From: CAZUCE01 sp964619265
Lineage (GTDB): Bacteria > Planctomycetota > UBA1135 > GCA-002686595
Length of the DNA: 64,000 bases
Direction: 5' to 3'
NCBI GenBank assembly: GCA_964619265.1
Contig: CAZUCE010000008.1
Coordinates: 1-64,000, forward strand
A program made the position numbers and the translations under genes. The number at the start of each line of letters is the position of its first letter. The stretch's first letter is position 1. Of the stretch, positions 1-9,001 are shown piece by piece. The notes beneath the pieces were generated by a model. The model was not told the origin of the DNA and ran no database searches. It was given only the letters and a program-made list of their open reading frames with translations.

Positions 1-29
1 GCACCGTATTACCGATCTAGCGCGCAGCA

Positions 30-2225
30 TCACCCGCCGGCGTGGGCGCCGTGGCGCTCGAAGAACTCCAGGATGCGGAGCAGGCGGTCCAATCGTTGAC
101 CGGGATCTCCGGTCCGTGAGAGATCATGACCCGCCCCTGGATAGCGCACGTACTCCACCGGACGCCGCAGCTCTTTGAGCGCGCGATACATCATCTCACT
201 TTGACTCACACCCGTGCGCAGATCCGAGCTTGAGTGCAGGATGAGCAGCGGCGTGGTGATTTGGTCGACGGTTGTGAACGGCGATTCGCGCTGCAGGATT
301 TCGCGCACTTCCTGCTGCCAGGGGAATCCGCCAAAAGCCCACTCGACCAGACGCCAGGCATTTCCTTCGCCGAAGAAAGTGTTCAGGTCGTAGACGCCGC
401 GCTGGGCGACGGCGGCTCGAAATCGATCGTCGTGCCCGACGATCCAGGCCGTCAGGTAACCGGCGTAGGATCCGCCGGTCAAGTACAGGCGGTCCCCGTC
501 AATCCACTCATGTTGGCTGCGCGCCATGTCGACGCAGGCAAGGACGTCACCGGCCGGTCCGGTGCCCCAATTGCGGAAGTTGCCGCGCTGGAAGGCCTCG
601 CCGTAGCCGGTGGAGCCGCGAGGGTTGGCGAAAAGGACTCCGAACCCCTGCGCACACAGGAACTGCCATTCGTGCCACATGCTGAAACTACCCGGTCCCC
701 ACATGACATGCGGGCCCCCGTGCATTTCCACAACCAGGGGCGCCGAGGCGCCTTCGGTCAGGCCCACCGGCGGCATCAGCCAGCTGTCGACCATCGTCCC
801 ATCGGGACGCGTGACCGTGGTGCGCGTGGGAACTGAAAGCTCCCTTCCCGCGAGCCAGCTGCGATGCAGATCGCTCAAAACTACGTCGTCTCCCGCAGGA
901 TCTAGGAGATAGACCTCGCCGGGGTTGGCCGCGGTCGAAGCCGCATAGACGATCTCGCCTCCGGAGAAATCGTAGGCCAGGATCGATCCGGGGGGCTCGG
1001 CGATGGCGCGATACGCCCCGCTGGCGAGGTCGAACCCAAACAACTTCTCCACCCCGCCCTGTTCTGCGCGGAAGCACAACACCTCCTCGTCAACTTGTAG
1101 AGCTTCCACACTGGTATCGAGCGATTCCGTCAGTAGTTGGAATTCGTTGCTCTCCAGGTCCAGCGAGGCCAGTCGCGAGTTCGCGTACAGCGGATCGCCA
1201 GCGTCCGAAGCGAGCAGGAACACGGTCGATCCGTCGGCGGACATTTGCGGTGAGCCGAGCGACCATTCCGGAAGGTTCAGGAGCAGGCGCGGTTCGTTGC
1301 GCCCTTTCTCCAGGGTGTAGAGCGCCGTTCGCCACACACGATCGGGAGCTTCGGGCCCGGGTGGGCGGCCAACGAACAGGATGCTACCCCCGGCGGCGAA
1401 CAACTCCACGTCGCTCGGGTTGTAGAAGCCCTCGAGCACCGGGGTAGCCTCGCCGCCCTCCACGTCCACACGCAGTAGGTGTCGATAGGTGGGTTCTTTC
1501 GCGAGTCCTTTTTCGCCTTGGAAGTCGAGCGAGTCGATGACGAACGGATCGTGCTTTGCGTCGCCGCGGGCGAGCCACGCTCGGCGCGCGCTCGCATCAG
1601 AACTCAGCTCCACGCCGCGGATCGCTTCGGGATCTTCTGGACGGTCGCGGTCTTCGGGCCATTCGCCACCGACGCGTTCGCTGTCCCACGGGCGCGCCCC
1701 CTCGACCTCGTGATCGGGGACGCTGCTTTGTACCAGCAACTCGAGCCCGTTCGCCGCCCACTGGGGCGAGCTCGCGCCGTGTTCGATTTGGGTGAGCTGC
1801 CTTGCTTCACCGGGACCATCTAGTCGCAGGATCCATACCTGTGGCTTGCTCTCCTCGTCCTGCTCGCTCGACTCTCCCATTCGGACAAACGCGAGCCGGG
1901 TTCCATCCGGAGAGATCGCCGGCGAGCTGGCGGTTCGTTCCCCGCTGGTGAGCCAGCGGGACTCGGTTTGGCTCGCTAGGTCGAGCCACAACAGATGTGT
2001 GCGGTAGCCAACCGTGGCCTCGCGTTCGGCGGGTTCGCCGAACACGCGGCGAACGGAAGCGATCGCAAAGGAACCGTCGGGGGCGACCTCAAGGCCGGTG
2101 ATCTGGGCCAGGTGTGCGAAGTCCGTGGCACCGATCCGGTCCCCCGTGGATTCCGGTTGAGCCGCCGCTTGGGGAGCGGATACCGAAAGGGAAGCCAAGG
2201 CGGAAAGGAACAAGGGAGCGAACAT
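30..2225 (-). CDS. Secreted S9 family prolyl oligopeptidase-like serine peptidase
   Basis: The 731-residue product has an N-terminal signal peptide (about residues 1-22), a WD40/TolB-like beta-propeller region (about 35-450) and a C-terminal alpha/beta-hydrolase peptidase domain (about 480-731). The catalytic triad is visible: nucleophile Ser586 in GGSYAGY, Asp668 in HSSSD and His700 in GAGH, with the order and spacing of dipeptidyl-/acylaminoacyl-peptidases of family S9. It probably cleaves short peptides in the periplasm. The ATG at 2225 is preceded by GGAGG at good spacing, which supports this start. It is transcribed away from the structured intergenic region 2226-2954. Family assignment is firm; substrate specificity cannot be read from sequence. 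Confidence 0.95.
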   Translation of the reverse strand: MFAPLFLSALASLSVSAPQAAAQPESTGDRIGATDFAHLAQITGLEVAPDGSFAIASVRRVFGEPAEREATVGYRTHLLWLDLASQTESRWLTSGERTASSPAISPDGTRLAFVRMGESSEQDEESKPQVWILRLDGPGEARQLTQIEHGASSPQWAANGLELLVQSSVPDHEVEGARPWDSERVGGEWPEDRDRPEDPEAIRGVELSSDASARRAWLARGDAKHDPFVIDSLDFQGEKGLAKEPTYRHLLRVDVEGGEATPVLEGFYNPSDVELFAAGGSILFVGRPPGPEAPDRVWRTALYTLEKGRNEPRLLLNLPEWSLGSPQMSADGSTVFLLASDAGDPLYANSRLASLDLESNEFQLLTESLDTSVEALQVDEEVLCFRAEQGGVEKLFGFDLASGAYRAIAEPPGSILAYDFSGGEIVYAASTAANPGEVYLLDPAGDDVVLSDLHRSWLAGRELSVPTRTTVTRPDGTMVDSWLMPPVGLTEGASAPLVVEMHGGPHVMWGPGSFSMWHEWQFLCAQGFGVLFANPRGSTGYGEAFQRGNFRNWGTGPAGDVLACVDMARSQHEWIDGDRLYLTGGSYAGYLTAWIVGHDDRFRAAVAQRGVYDLNTFFGEGNAWRLVEWAFGGFPWQQEVREILQRESPFTTVDQITTPLLILHSSSDLRTGVSQSEMMYRALKELRRPVEYVRYPGAGHDLSRTGDPGQRLDRLLRILEFFERHGAHAGG

Positions 2226-2539
2226 GGGGGTCCTCCGGTGGAACCGCGGATCAATCGAGGGCGGGGCACCCTACTGACTCGCTTAGGACCTAGCCAGCTC
2301 GCCGGTCCGAGCGCCTGTCAGGCCCCGGTTCTCAAGCGGGGGACTCGCGGCCCTCGCCCAAGCCCGCGAGATCTCCGGGTCCCGAACGCGGGCTTTGCCG
2401 GAAATCCAACCAAGGGAATGCCAGGGGTTGGAACAGGGCCCTGGGAGTTCCAGCCAAGGCCGCTAGGAGAGGGGTTCGGGTTGCCTGCCGGTTCGCAGGC
2501 CCTCGGCGAAACCTCAACCGGGCATTCCTAATAAATCTT

Positions 2540-2756
2540 GGGGCCACGTGTATTCAGATCCCCGCTTCTTGCCCCTTGCCCTCCGTAAACCGAACAAGTG
2601 CCCCCGAGGGGGGCATACCGCAGACACCTGGCTCCCACCTTCCGGGAGGACTCCCAGAGTTTCTGCGGTGTCGATACGGCAGGAAAGGGACAGGAACCAA
2701 CCCTCACTGCCTAGGGCCCCGCGGACAAGGGAACGCGGGGCCCGCCTTTTTTTTCC
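2540..2756 (+). ncRNA. Candidate structured small RNA (6S-like fold), ends at intrinsic terminator
   Basis: No coding frame is convincing here. The sequence folds by eye into a closing stem (2573-2577 and 2580-2587 with 2675-2679 and 2681-2689, one bulge). A large asymmetric internal bubble follows, whose 5' strand carries a small C/G hairpin (2599-2605 with 2609-2615). An apical stem (2617-2624 with 2662-2669, eight perfect pairs) is topped by a hairpin (2632-2636 with 2644-2648). A strong terminator follows at 2714-2754. An AT-rich patch (TAATAAAT at 2529-2536) upstream could be a -10 region. Stem, bubble, apical stem is the 6S RNA plan, but I see no diagnostic primary sequence, so identity is inference. 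The 5' end is approximate. Confidence 0.4.
2714..2754 (+). terminator. Strong intrinsic terminator
   Basis: A perfect 10-bp GC stem (GGGCCCCGCG at 2714-2723 with CGCGGGGCCC at 2734-2743) with a 10-nt loop is followed by GCC and eight consecutive T residues (2747-2754). No annotated plus-strand gene lies upstream within 2.2 kb, so it implies an unannotated plus-strand transcript, most simply the candidate small RNA just upstream. Confidence 0.85.
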
Positions 2757-2761
2757 TATCA

Positions 2762-2798
2762 GCGGCTCGCCTTGCTTTCGGGCGAGCCGCCCCTTTTT
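2762..2798 (+). terminator. Second, tandem intrinsic terminator
   Basis: A perfect 10-bp stem (GCGGCTCGCC at 2762-2771 with GGCGAGCCGC at 2781-2790) with a 9-nt loop is followed by CCC and a five-T run. It lies 8 bases beyond the first terminator and in the same orientation, so the two probably act as a fail-safe pair. Confidence 0.75.
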
Positions 2799-2954
2799 CC
2801 TGGGCTTTCCGCAAGTGCAGAGCAGAAGGGCGCGTCCACGGGCCAGCCGCCGGAGGAAAGACGCATCCCAGGTTGAGGGAGCTGGTGAGCTCCTCGCGCT
2901 TACCCGTGAGCCGGGTTCAGGGCCCATGAGCCGGCTTCAGGAAGAGCCGGCCCT

Positions 2955-4262
2955 TTAAGGGGCCATGGATTCCGCGGCGGCCACGGCGGCGAAGACGTCA
3001 AACGCTCCGGCGCCAAGCTGCCCGGCAAAATCCGGATTCTCGGAGTCGACCGGCCGAGCCGTCTGGATCAGCAGCTCACCGATCGGGCTCTGAAACGAGT
3101 TCGGAATGCGAGAGCGGACGAGCGCCGCGGCCCCGGTTGTGGTGGCGCACGCCATGGAGGTTCCTTGCCAAGCCTGGAAGGCTCCGGAGGAAACCTGGGC
3201 GCAGACCCGTGCGCCAAGGCCGCAAAGGTCGACGGCATCCCCATGGCTTGTGAACGCCAAGGCTATGGAGTCGGAGTTGAGTGCCGCGACGCCGATCACT
3301 CCGCTGGGCATGTTCGCGGGGACCTGGAAGGTGCCGGTCGGATCGCCCTGGAATGAAGCGGGGAAGAGCACCTGGGGGAGACCGGTGTTGCCAGCTGCCG
3401 CGTACACCTCGATACCGCGAGAGAGTGCCAAGGCCAAGGTCAGGTTGACGAGTTGGCTGGGGGCGTTCATCGAAAGGCTGAGGTTGATCATGTCGACGCC
3501 GTCGTTGATCGCGCTCAGTACGCCTTCGGCCACATCGAACCCGAAGCCGATGCCTTCGGCGTCGACCACTCGAATGGGAACGATCAGTGCGTCGGGCGCC
3601 AGGCTGAGAATGGTGGTCGCCACATGGGTCCCGTGCCCTTCCGCTTCGTCGATCAAGCCGTCGTTGTCCTCGTCGATGCCGTTCAAGCGCTCAAATCCGC
3701 CGGGTTGGTCGAGGACGTGGTCGAACCCCGGGTGCAGGAGCGAAGTTTCGAAGATCGGCAAGCTGGGTTCGATACCGGAGTCGATGACGGCAACGATCGG
3801 CACCGAGGTCGATTCCTCCTGGAGAAGTGGGCCGAGGCCCAGGCCTGCAGGCAATTCAATTTGTGAGCAATCCTCGCCGGGGCCGGCGCCGGAGACGAAC
3901 CCGATCGTGCACTGCTGGACCCCCACTTGACCTGTGATGGCGCAGCCCTCGAACTCGGGCAGGATGACGCGGCGGTCGAGTTCGGCGAAGATCGTGTCGG
4001 GGGATTCGTTCACGGTGTTGAGCAAACGCGCGAACAAGTCGTCCGGCATGCCAATGGGCTGCTGCAGGGACACCGCGACACCGGGGATTTCGCCAACTAG
4101 ATTCAGACCCGTGGAAGCCGCGAGCTGCGCGCCGGACACCGGGGCTGCGAGGACTGCGTTGAGGCGTTGCTGTCGTTGGAGGGTCGCTTGCCCGTAGGAA
4201 AGCGAAGACAGGGCCACGAGAGCAAAAAGTGTGAATTTGGAACGGATTCGAGGCGAATTCAT
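2955..4262 (-). CDS. Secreted subtilisin-like serine protease (S8 family)
   Basis: The 435-residue product has a signal peptide (about residues 1-24), a propeptide-like region (about 27-140) and an S8 catalytic domain. The triad is Asp161 (AVIDSG), His213 (GHGTHVA) and Ser369 (GTSMA), with the oxyanion Asn292 in AAGNTG. The frame is open upstream to 4766, but that would overlap the CHAT gene by 300 bp; the ATG at 4262 is directly followed by a hydrophobic export signal, so I chose it. It is the last gene of a same-strand series: ECF sigma, Zn-finger protein, TPR-CHAT, then this gene after about 196 bp. The context suggests it is an effector or partner of that signalling cassette (inference). 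Confidence 0.92.
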   Translation of the reverse strand: MNSPRIRSKFTLFALVALSSLSYGQATLQRQQRLNAVLAAPVSGAQLAASTGLNLVGEIPGVAVSLQQPIGMPDDLFARLLNTVNESPDTIFAELDRRVILPEFEGCAITGQVGVQQCTIGFVSGAGPGEDCSQIELPAGLGLGPLLQEESTSVPIVAVIDSGIEPSLPIFETSLLHPGFDHVLDQPGGFERLNGIDEDNDGLIDEAEGHGTHVATTILSLAPDALIVPIRVVDAEGIGFGFDVAEGVLSAINDGVDMINLSLSMNAPSQLVNLTLALALSRGIEVYAAAGNTGLPQVLFPASFQGDPTGTFQVPANMPSGVIGVAALNSDSIALAFTSHGDAVDLCGLGARVCAQVSSGAFQAWQGTSMACATTTGAAALVRSRIPNSFQSPIGELLIQTARPVDSENPDFAGQLGAGAFDVFAAVAAAESMAP

Positions 4263-4458
4263 GACGGCAGGTACGGCAGCCCGAAGAAGGGACCCGGAAG
4301 GGGAGTCGAGAATCGTGTGGTTCGTTGGCTTACGAGGGGGGGCCCTGGGGAATGGCCAGCGGGTCCTAGCAAGCAGGCAGCAATCGGGGGGGCAGTCCGC
4401 GGGCATCGGCACTAGGGAAGGACCCGGAAGCGGCGTGGCGCGGGGGGCCCGCCAGGTG

Positions 4459-7413
4459 TCAGACCCTGCGCAAGCCCTTCGTGGGACATGGAAAACGGAC
4501 GTCTGGATCCCCAAAAAGAGAAAAGGCCGCCCATGCCGATGGTAGGACACTTTCGGGAGGGAAGTCGGTTTTCGTTCCAGAGTTTGACTGTTCCAGGCCG
4601 GCCAAGAGGCGCCAAGCGCGGCTCTGAGCCTCACGAGCGGTTTTTCCGCGAGCCAGGTCACTCCAAAAACACACCTGGAATCGGTGGGCCGCAGCGTCCT
4701 CCACCGGCCAGGCACTAGCCACCACGGTTCGGGCTCCGGCGGAGCGGAACGATCGGGGGAGGCCAATCAGTTCCTCGGCGCGCAACCTCGAGGGGCGTCC
4801 GGTCTCGCAGCCGGAGAGCACGACCAAATCGAGGTCCAGTTCAAGGGCGCTCACGTCCCGGGCGAACAGAAAGGCCTGGCCATCGGACAGGGCGCTGAAC
4901 TCGGGGTGCTCCGGGCGGAACAGGCCATGCCCGGCGACGTGCAAGCTCCCTCGCAGCCCGGCTAGTTTTCCGCTGCGGACATCCGCGAGCGAAACGTGTT
5001 TTGTTTTTCCCTCGTACAGCTGCGCGATCGCATCGAGTTCCGAACCGGCGTGCTCTAGGGTCGAGCCCGCATCGAGCAAATGGAGTTGACCGCTTGGTTG
5101 CGTAGCCGCTCGACCCCGCTCGCGAGCCGACCGTAAGTCGGCGAGCCCGAACGCGTACGACAGGTCGTAATCCGCGATCAACGTCCGGCCGCCCGGGCGC
5201 GTCGCGTGAAAGGGGAGGTCGTGGAGTGGACCGTAGGGAACAACGACCAGCGAACGTTTGGTACAGCCCTGAATCAGGGGGGCGATCAGCAGATCTCCGA
5301 TCTCTTCGAGCAGTCGATTGACGCCGCTCAGCATCTGCGGAAGGCGGTCCCGTTGCCAGCTGGCACCGAGGCGCAAGCGATCCAGATGGAAGGACAGGCG
5401 ATCGAGCGTTGTTTCGAGCCACTCGGGACTCGCCTGCAGGGGGACGGCGACCAAATTGCCGCGCTCCAGACGGATGCCGAGGGTGCCGCGGGAGGAGACC
5501 GCGTAAATCAGAGCGGCTTCGTCTTCGTGGAGCGCCTCGCGCAGCTCATCGAACGAAACGCGGTTCCGATCCGGAACGGAGCTGCCCTGTCCGCGCCCTT
5601 CGAGTTCCTGAAGTCGACGCTGGGCTTCGTGAAGGATCGTCTCGGAGGGCACAGCGCCGCGAACCCGCGGGCTCTCCTCGCTACCGGTGTCGGGTGGCAA
5701 GCCAAGCTCTTCGTCGAGCCGGCGCGCGAGCAACATTTCAAGTTGCGCTCGCGCGCGGCTCAACTCCGGAGAGTCATGGACGTGCTCGAGTTCGCGCTCA
5801 GCCTGGCTGTGGAGTCGACCTTCTTCGAGAGCTTCGACCGCCGCGGCCAGGTCGCTCTGACTTTGGGAAGCCTCGCTGTGCGAGGAGCCGACGGCCAGCA
5901 GAAAGGCCAGGTCCAAGAACGCCTGGTGCTGCTCGCGCAGAAAATCGAGGCTGGTGCGCTGATTCGGGAGGTTCGCGTAGGCGATGTCGAGTCGATCGAT
6001 AGCGACACGCAACCGGTCGATGGCTTGTTCTCGCTCGCCGAGCTGGTCGTGGGCCCGCGCGGTCAGGCACAGGCGCTCGAGGGCGACCAACTCCCCCACG
6101 TGCACGCCGGTGTCGTCTTGCTCGGACTCTTCTTGCTCGAGTTCTTTGAGCAGAGCCAGCGCTTCCTGAGGGACTCCTGCTTCGAGTCGGCAGCGAGCGA
6201 GCATCATGCTGGACACGGCGGCGGGCCACGGGAGACTGCGTTCCTGGAACGCCTCGCGAGCCTTGATCAAAAGGCGCTCTGCCTCGGCGATCCTTCCGCC
6301 CTTGATGTCCAGCTCAGCCCACTGCAGGCGCGAGCGGAGCACGGCAAGTTCGTTGCCCAGGTCCTCGAAGGTCCCACACGCCCGTGAGAACGCCGCACGC
6401 GCGAGGTTGGGTTCGCCGAGCGCTCCGTGGGCCAGGCCAATCCAGGTGTCCGCACGGGCGCGTTCGTCCTTGAGATCCAGCTCGTCGAAGCGCTTCGAGG
6501 CGACCTGTGCGTGCTCGAGGCCAAGATCTGCGGAGCCCAGCCGCAGATGAATCTCGGCCAGGTCGAGATCGCATAAGGGCTCTCCCGAGGGCTTGCCGTT
6601 TTCGCGGTAAAGCTGACGCGCATTCTCCAGGCCGTCGACCGCTTCGCGGTATTCGCCAGCCCGCGATTGGAGGTAGGCCAAGTTGTAGTCGCAGTCCGCC
6701 ACGTGCATGCCAAACCCGGCTGAATCGAGTCCGGCTCGGGCTCGCAGCCAGGCGTCGCGAGCCTCGTCGATGCGGCAGGCGTTCATTTCGACGACCGCCA
6801 GATTGAAATCGACGAAGGCCTGGCCCAATTCGTGCCCCAGGCGTTCGAACAGGGCTCGCGCGCGTGTATAGGCCTCGCCCGCACGGGGGTATTCGTCGAG
6901 CCTGACGAGCACGTTGCCAACGTTCACTTCCAGCTCGGCGAGCAACTGGAATTCCGACAAGCGGGTTAGAGCCTCTCGCGCGAGGCCGGCGTGCTCCATC
7001 GCGGCTTCGGTTTGGCCGAGCTGGTGACAGACTTCGACCAAGCTGCGGTGCGCAATCGCGGCTTCAAGTTCCTGGGACAGTTCTTCATGGCGCTCGATGG
7101 CCGCCAGGAAATCCGCCAAAGCACCCTGGTTGTCCCCGTTGAAGTGCCGCGTGATCGCCCGGCCGCGAAACGCTTGTGCGAGCGCTTCAGGGACGTCTCC
7201 GGCCAAGGGAACCAGGGCTTCGCCGAGTGCGCTAGCGGTGGGCGGCGAAACGCGCACGCGCTTTTCTAATTCGGCTTTCAGGGCCTGCACGAGGGGCAAG
7301 CGCTGTTCTTTGGAGAGCTTCTGAGCTACTTCCTGAACCGTCTGATCCGAGGCCGCCCCGGGGAGCCCATCGAGGGCGCGGAGCAAGGTGGTCTCAAAGT
7401 TGTCCGAAGACAT
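4459..7413 (-). CDS. TPR-CHAT caspase-like protease
   Basis: The 984-residue cytoplasmic protein (no signal peptide or membrane segment) has a long tetratricopeptide-type helical array over roughly residues 30-530, a helical linker, and a C-terminal CHAT (caspase HetF-associated with TPRs) domain from about 650 to the end. The caspase-like catalytic dyad is present: His829 in VAGHG and Cys869 in LSGCETG, followed by the typical ASAWPV and FGDP segments. It should therefore be an active cysteine protease. CHAT proteases are known as regulated proteases in signalling and defence, for example Csx29 of type III-E CRISPR. Here the gene lies 32 bp downstream of an anti-sigma-like gene and an ECF sigma gene, which points to sigma-factor control by proteolysis (inference). 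A TTG start at 7449 overlapping the upstream stop is possible; ATG 7413 is preferred. Confidence 0.9.
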   Translation of the reverse strand: MSSDNFETTLLRALDGLPGAASDQTVQEVAQKLSKEQRLPLVQALKAELEKRVRVSPPTASALGEALVPLAGDVPEALAQAFRGRAITRHFNGDNQGALADFLAAIERHEELSQELEAAIAHRSLVEVCHQLGQTEAAMEHAGLAREALTRLSEFQLLAELEVNVGNVLVRLDEYPRAGEAYTRARALFERLGHELGQAFVDFNLAVVEMNACRIDEARDAWLRARAGLDSAGFGMHVADCDYNLAYLQSRAGEYREAVDGLENARQLYRENGKPSGEPLCDLDLAEIHLRLGSADLGLEHAQVASKRFDELDLKDERARADTWIGLAHGALGEPNLARAAFSRACGTFEDLGNELAVLRSRLQWAELDIKGGRIAEAERLLIKAREAFQERSLPWPAAVSSMMLARCRLEAGVPQEALALLKELEQEESEQDDTGVHVGELVALERLCLTARAHDQLGEREQAIDRLRVAIDRLDIAYANLPNQRTSLDFLREQHQAFLDLAFLLAVGSSHSEASQSQSDLAAAVEALEEGRLHSQAERELEHVHDSPELSRARAQLEMLLARRLDEELGLPPDTGSEESPRVRGAVPSETILHEAQRRLQELEGRGQGSSVPDRNRVSFDELREALHEDEAALIYAVSSRGTLGIRLERGNLVAVPLQASPEWLETTLDRLSFHLDRLRLGASWQRDRLPQMLSGVNRLLEEIGDLLIAPLIQGCTKRSLVVVPYGPLHDLPFHATRPGGRTLIADYDLSYAFGLADLRSARERGRAATQPSGQLHLLDAGSTLEHAGSELDAIAQLYEGKTKHVSLADVRSGKLAGLRGSLHVAGHGLFRPEHPEFSALSDGQAFLFARDVSALELDLDLVVLSGCETGRPSRLRAEELIGLPRSFRSAGARTVVASAWPVEDAAAHRFQVCFWSDLARGKTAREAQSRAWRLLAGLEQSNSGTKTDFPPESVLPSAWAAFSLFGDPDVRFPCPTKGLRRV

Positions 7414-7445
7414 AGGATCGTGGTGCCCCGCCGTTCGGCGCGCGG

Positions 7446-8039
7446 TCAACCCGCGCGCTGATCAAGCTCGACGTCTTCTAGCAGAATCCGCAGGCCGTCC
7501 CCTTCGATGCAAAGCGCAAATTTCCCGCGCGGGGGGTGCGCGAAATGAAAGTCTCCATTGCCTTCGAGGGGCACGACGAGGGGCTCTCCGTCGGGGTAGA
7601 GGATGCAGGCTGCATCCTCGGGGAGGTCGCGACCTTGTTCGGTCGAGAGCACCTGCCCAACGAGCGCTCCGCCTTCGATGCTGGCCAGGTCGACCTCGAA
7701 GGGACCCGCACGCCAGACTCTGCGCGCCGAGCTCATCCGTCGTCCACGCACCGAGGCCAGTTCGTTGAGCTCAACCGGCTCAGCGAAGAAGGAACTGCTG
7801 TTGGTCTCTGCCAACTGGGCGTCCCCTTGGCGCTGCTGCAGGGCGGCCGTGGCCCGCTTGAGCCACTCGGCAGGCACGGAGTCCGGGCGACCCAAGCGCA
7901 AAGACTTCAAGATGCGCGTGTAGCTCTGCAGTCGGAACGCACATTCCATACAGCCCTGGTCCAGGTGGGCCTGGATTTCCGGGGGCACTTGAGCCTCGCC
8001 GGCGGCGGCGAGTAGGTGCTCTTCTTTGGGATGGTTCAT
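7446..8039 (-). CDS. Anti-sigma-like protein with N-terminal Zn-finger motif and C-terminal beta domain
   Basis: This soluble 197-residue protein has no membrane segment. Its N terminus has His8 and a His25-x4-Cys30-x2-Cys33 arrangement, close to the H-x3-C-x2-C zinc motif of ZAS anti-sigma factors. The middle (about 45-90) is helical and charged. Residues about 105-195 look like a small beta-sandwich domain rich in Gly, Leu and Val. It sits between the ECF sigma gene (84 bp upstream) and the TPR-CHAT gene (32 bp downstream), on the same strand. The expected role is binding and silencing the neighbouring sigma factor. Being cytosolic, it would be accessible to the CHAT protease. The function is inferred from motif and position; no family-level match is certain. 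Confidence 0.7.
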   Translation of the reverse strand: MNHPKEEHLLAAAGEAQVPPEIQAHLDQGCMECAFRLQSYTRILKSLRLGRPDSVPAEWLKRATAALQQRQGDAQLAETNSSSFFAEPVELNELASVRGRRMSSARRVWRAGPFEVDLASIEGGALVGQVLSTEQGRDLPEDAACILYPDGEPLVVPLEGNGDFHFAHPPRGKFALCIEGDGLRILLEDVELDQRAG

Positions 8040-8123
8040 GCGTTGGGCGGGTCAGCTGTGACGAATGGGCGTTTGCGAGCGGATTTTGATGGCCGAGAGT
8101 TGGGCGGGCGCCGGGAGTTGAGC

Positions 8124-8768
8124 TCAGTCGAAGCGGGTCTCAAGCAGGCGGGCCAGCTTTTCAAGGCAGCGCTGCCGGGTGGGTCCCACCGAGCCCAGCG
8201 GCATGTCGAGCTCTTCGGACGCCTCCTGGTAGCTGGGAGACTCTTGAGAAAGGTGAAGCAGGGTTAGCAGCTCGCGGCATCGGTCGGGCAGTCGATCCAG
8301 GGCTTCCCAGACCGCGGTTTGATCCTCGAGCAGAGCGGAGGCTTCGAGCATGTCTTCCTCCTTGCGAACCGACCTCTGAACCTCCCGATCGCGCGCGACG
8401 CGGTCCTCGCGTTCGCTGCGTCTGCGATCGCGGGTTGCGGCGCGCCATGCAAGGCGCTTGGCTGTTGTAGAGATCCATCCGGGCAAGGCGGCGGGGTGAC
8501 GAAGCAATCCGACCTGTCCATGAAGGGACACCCAGGTTTCCTGGAATACATCCTCCGCAGATTCCTGGTCGAGGCCTGAGCTGCGGGCGATTCCGAGCAC
8601 CAGGCTCCCGAATCGTTCTAGGCAATCCTCCCAGGCTCCAGGCTTCCCATCTCGCAGGGCCGCATGCAGCTCACGCAGCGAGCTGCGTCCAGAAGGGCCC
8701 TGTTCTTCCCCCAGGGGGTCCGAGGGGCCTTCAGAGGGCTCTCCTGGGTCAGGGGCGCGATCGTCCAT
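8124..8768 (-). CDS. ECF RNA polymerase sigma factor
   Basis: The 214-residue product has sigma-70 region 2 (about residues 40-110, with AEDVFQETW, the typical -10-recognition and core-binding segment) and region 4 (about 150-210, a helix-turn-helix with the LPDRCRELLTLLHL segment). It should direct RNA polymerase to a specific regulon, probably including its own operon. The ATG at 8768 gives a normal ECF length; the frame continues upstream but with non-protein-like content. It is the first gene of the minus-strand cassette sigma, Zn-finger protein, TPR-CHAT, subtilase, and is divergent from the sulfotransferase/glycosyltransferase gene. The adjacent Zn-finger protein is its likely anti-sigma. 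Confidence 0.92.
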   Translation of the reverse strand: MDDRAPDPGEPSEGPSDPLGEEQGPSGRSSLRELHAALRDGKPGAWEDCLERFGSLVLGIARSSGLDQESAEDVFQETWVSLHGQVGLLRHPAALPGWISTTAKRLAWRAATRDRRRSEREDRVARDREVQRSVRKEEDMLEASALLEDQTAVWEALDRLPDRCRELLTLLHLSQESPSYQEASEELDMPLGSVGPTRQRCLEKLARLLETRFD

Positions 8769-9001
8769 CTGAGGGGTGCGTAGGGGAGGGGTGCCGCCCA
8801 GGAAAGGCGGGGAGCGGGGCCGGTTGATTGGGCCTCGCTTTGGGCGGCATGCACGAGGGTTTTCCCTGTTCTGGCTCCGCCGGGAGTTGAATCGCGACGA
8901 GGATAGCTGAATCAGGCGCTTCCCGATCCTGCCTCCTTGAGTCCAGCTCAAATCCAGGGGTGTCCACTAGGTTCCGGGTTCCGGTCGATGACCCCAGTCT
9001 G

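Noticed and set aside
2860..2900. GGAGGAAAG sequence resembling the start of an RNase P RNA core
   Set aside because: The following conserved bases of RNase P RNA are absent and no 350-nt structure fits between the terminators and the subtilase gene.
5206..6387. Long plus-strand open frame opposite the TPR-CHAT gene
   Set aside because: It lies wholly antisense to a gene with clear TPR and CHAT motifs; Gln/Arg-rich composition without domains indicates a GC-driven shadow.
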